The position numbers and the translations under genes are program-made. The notes below the pieces were generated by a model, which saw only the letters and a program-made list of their open reading frames with translations, searched no databases and had not been told where the DNA came from. A stretch of 14,174 nt of DNA from JBDTVS01 sp040007095 (GTDB lineage: Bacteria; Acidobacteriota; Vicinamibacteria; Vicinamibacterales; CAVVIG01), in NCBI GenBank assembly GCA_040007095.1, contig JBDTVS010000237.1, forward strand, positions 1-14,174. The letters are read 5' to 3'. Shown piece by piece: positions 13,500 to 14,174 of this stretch (positions are counted from its first letter, which is position 1; every line of letters begins with the position of its first letter).

Positions 13500-14018
13500 C
13501 TACCGCGCCGCCTCGCCCACGAGGTGCCCGAGCTCGGGGATGAGCAGACGGTCCATGGCGAGCCGGACCGCCGCTTCGGAGCCGGGCAAGGCGGCGACGA
13601 AGCGTCCACTGATCAAGCCGGCGCAGGCCCGGCTCAGCATTGCGGCGGCGCCGACCTGTTCGTAGCTCAGCATGCGGAACAATTCGCCGAAACCGTCGAG
13701 GCGTTTGTCCAACATGGCCGCCACCGCTTCGTAGGTGTTGTCGCGAGAGGTGATTCCCGTGCCGCCGGTGGTGATGATGGCCTGCACGCCCGGGTCCGCC
13801 AGTTGCCGGCCGATTGCCCCCCGCACCATATCCGCATCGTCGCGAACGATCGTGCGGCCGACAACCTCGTGGCCGGCGGCCCGGAGCATGTCCGTGATGG
13901 CCGCGCCGGCTGTGTCGGTGTCCAAGGTTCGTGTGTCGCTGATCGTGATGACGGCGCAGCGGACCGAGCGCGGCGCTCGTTGTTGGTGCTCAAGGTGGCT
14001 CACGGGCGTTTCGTGCAT
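13500..14018 (-). CDS. moaB: Molybdenum cofactor biosynthesis protein MoaB (MogA/MoaB family)
   Basis: The 172-residue protein has the MoaB fold signatures: an AVITISDTR start strand (22-30), DTAGAAITDML (35-45), the molybdopterin-binding TTGGTGITSRD (83-93), GFGELFRMLSYEQVG (109-123) and the ALPGSEAAV loop (143-151). It should adenylate or otherwise handle molybdopterin before MoeA inserts the metal. FRMLSYEQVG resembles E. coli MoaB more than MogA. The ATG at 14018 is kept as start, but a TACAAT box overlaps that very codon. If the box is the promoter, the transcript would begin near 14010 and translation at the GTG at 14003 (giving MSHLEHQQRAP...), five codons shorter. moeA follows on the same strand after 276 bp. 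Confidence 0.88.
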   Translation of the reverse strand: MHETPVSHLEHQQRAPRSVRCAVITISDTRTLDTDTAGAAITDMLRAAGHEVVGRTIVRDDADMVRGAIGRQLADPGVQAIITTGGTGITSRDNTYEAVAAMLDKRLDGFGELFRMLSYEQVGAAAMLSRACAGLISGRFVAALPGSEAAVRLAMDRLLIPELGHLVGEAAR

Positions 14019-14022
14019 TGTA
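14017..14022 (-). promoter_or_regulatory. TACAAT box overlapping the moaB start
   Basis: TACAAT (14022 to 14017, minus) overlaps the annotated ATG. The expected +1 is near 14010, downstream of that ATG and 7 nt upstream of the GTG at 14003. Confidence 0.35.
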
Positions 14023-14089
14023 GCGCGCGTCGGCTGGCGGGCTGTCGCGCGGGAGAGAGTCGTCGTGCTGGGTGCTGAGGAGCCGGCCG

Positions 14090-14098
14090 TGATAAAGT
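14090..14098 (+). promoter_or_regulatory. Extended -10 promoter of the tRNA gene
   Basis: TGATAAAGT fits TGnTAnnnT. Expected +1 is near 14105, giving a leader of about 18 nt before the tRNA, which RNase P would remove. No strong -35 is seen. Confidence 0.45.
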
Positions 14099-14122
14099 CA
14101 TGGTTTCGTTCGGCCTCAAAGC

Positions 14123-14174
14123 GCGCCCTTAGCTCAGTTGGATAGAGCGTCTGGCTACGAACCAGGAGGTCGCA
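14123..14174 (+). tRNA. tRNA-Arg (anticodon ACG), 3' end outside the window
   Basis: The acceptor strand GCGCCCT (14123-14129) is followed by the invariant T8 and A9. The D arm GCTC/GAGC (14132-14135, 14145-14148) has a normal D loop. The anticodon stem TCTGG/CCAGG (14150-14154, 14162-14166) includes one G-U pair. The loop CTACGAA gives anticodon ACG (14157-14159), which reads CGU and, with inosine, CGC and CGA arginine codons. The window ends in the T arm, so the 3' acceptor strand and CCA cannot be checked. Confidence 0.9.

Overview
The window is high-GC bacterial chromosome with housekeeping and accessory genes in short, mostly single-gene transcription units. Gene content (short-type transketolase, eukaryote-like NAD-isocitrate dehydrogenase, secreted M1 peptidase, LTxxQ/Spy-like protein, MoeA and MoaB), a mix of Shine-Dalgarno and apparently leaderless starts, and short-period inverted repeats between genes suggest a soil or sediment Acidobacteriota, perhaps Vicinamibacteria. 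That placement is inference from gene content and sequence style, not from a marker gene.

Layout. Positions 1-95 carry nothing I can assign. Positions 96-1464 (minus) hold a two-gene unit, a four-helix membrane protein followed by isocitrate dehydrogenase. It diverges from an unrecognised 291-residue helical protein (1485-2360, plus). The two start codons are only 20 bp apart and share one palindromic ATTATAAT box that reads TATAAT on both strands. Two strong hairpins (2411-2503) precede a TTG-started transketolase (2524-4386, plus), which converges on a Spy/CpxP-like periplasmic protein (4467-4988, minus) across a nested hairpin. The Spy-like gene diverges from an OmpR-type response regulator (5117-5842, plus), an arrangement like cpxP/cpxR, but there is no histidine kinase in the window. 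After a 9-bp tandem repeat and a possible 29-residue membrane peptide come three minus-strand genes: a polytopic membrane protein (6085-7110), an M1 peptidase (7259-9214) and an FkbM methyltransferase (9239-10195). Divergent from these are a DapB-like dehydrogenase (10307-11311) and a small zinc-ribbon membrane protein (11390-11854). These converge on moeA (12015-13223, minus) across an octamer repeat forming a long inverted repeat. moaB (13500-14018, minus) lies upstream of moeA, separated by a second octamer inverted repeat and what looks like a coding remnant. The window ends inside a tRNA-Arg(ACG) gene (plus).

How the parts work together. Isocitrate dehydrogenase and transketolase serve central carbon metabolism. 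MoeA and MoaB both act in molybdenum cofactor synthesis. The Spy-like protein and response regulator plausibly form an envelope-stress module. Nothing links the remaining genes functionally. The most distinctive signals are non-coding: the symmetric divergent promoter, a recurring leaderless pattern (a TAnnnT box whose expected +1 falls 0-2 nt from the start codon), and several unrelated 8- or 9-bp-period repeats confined to intergenic DNA.
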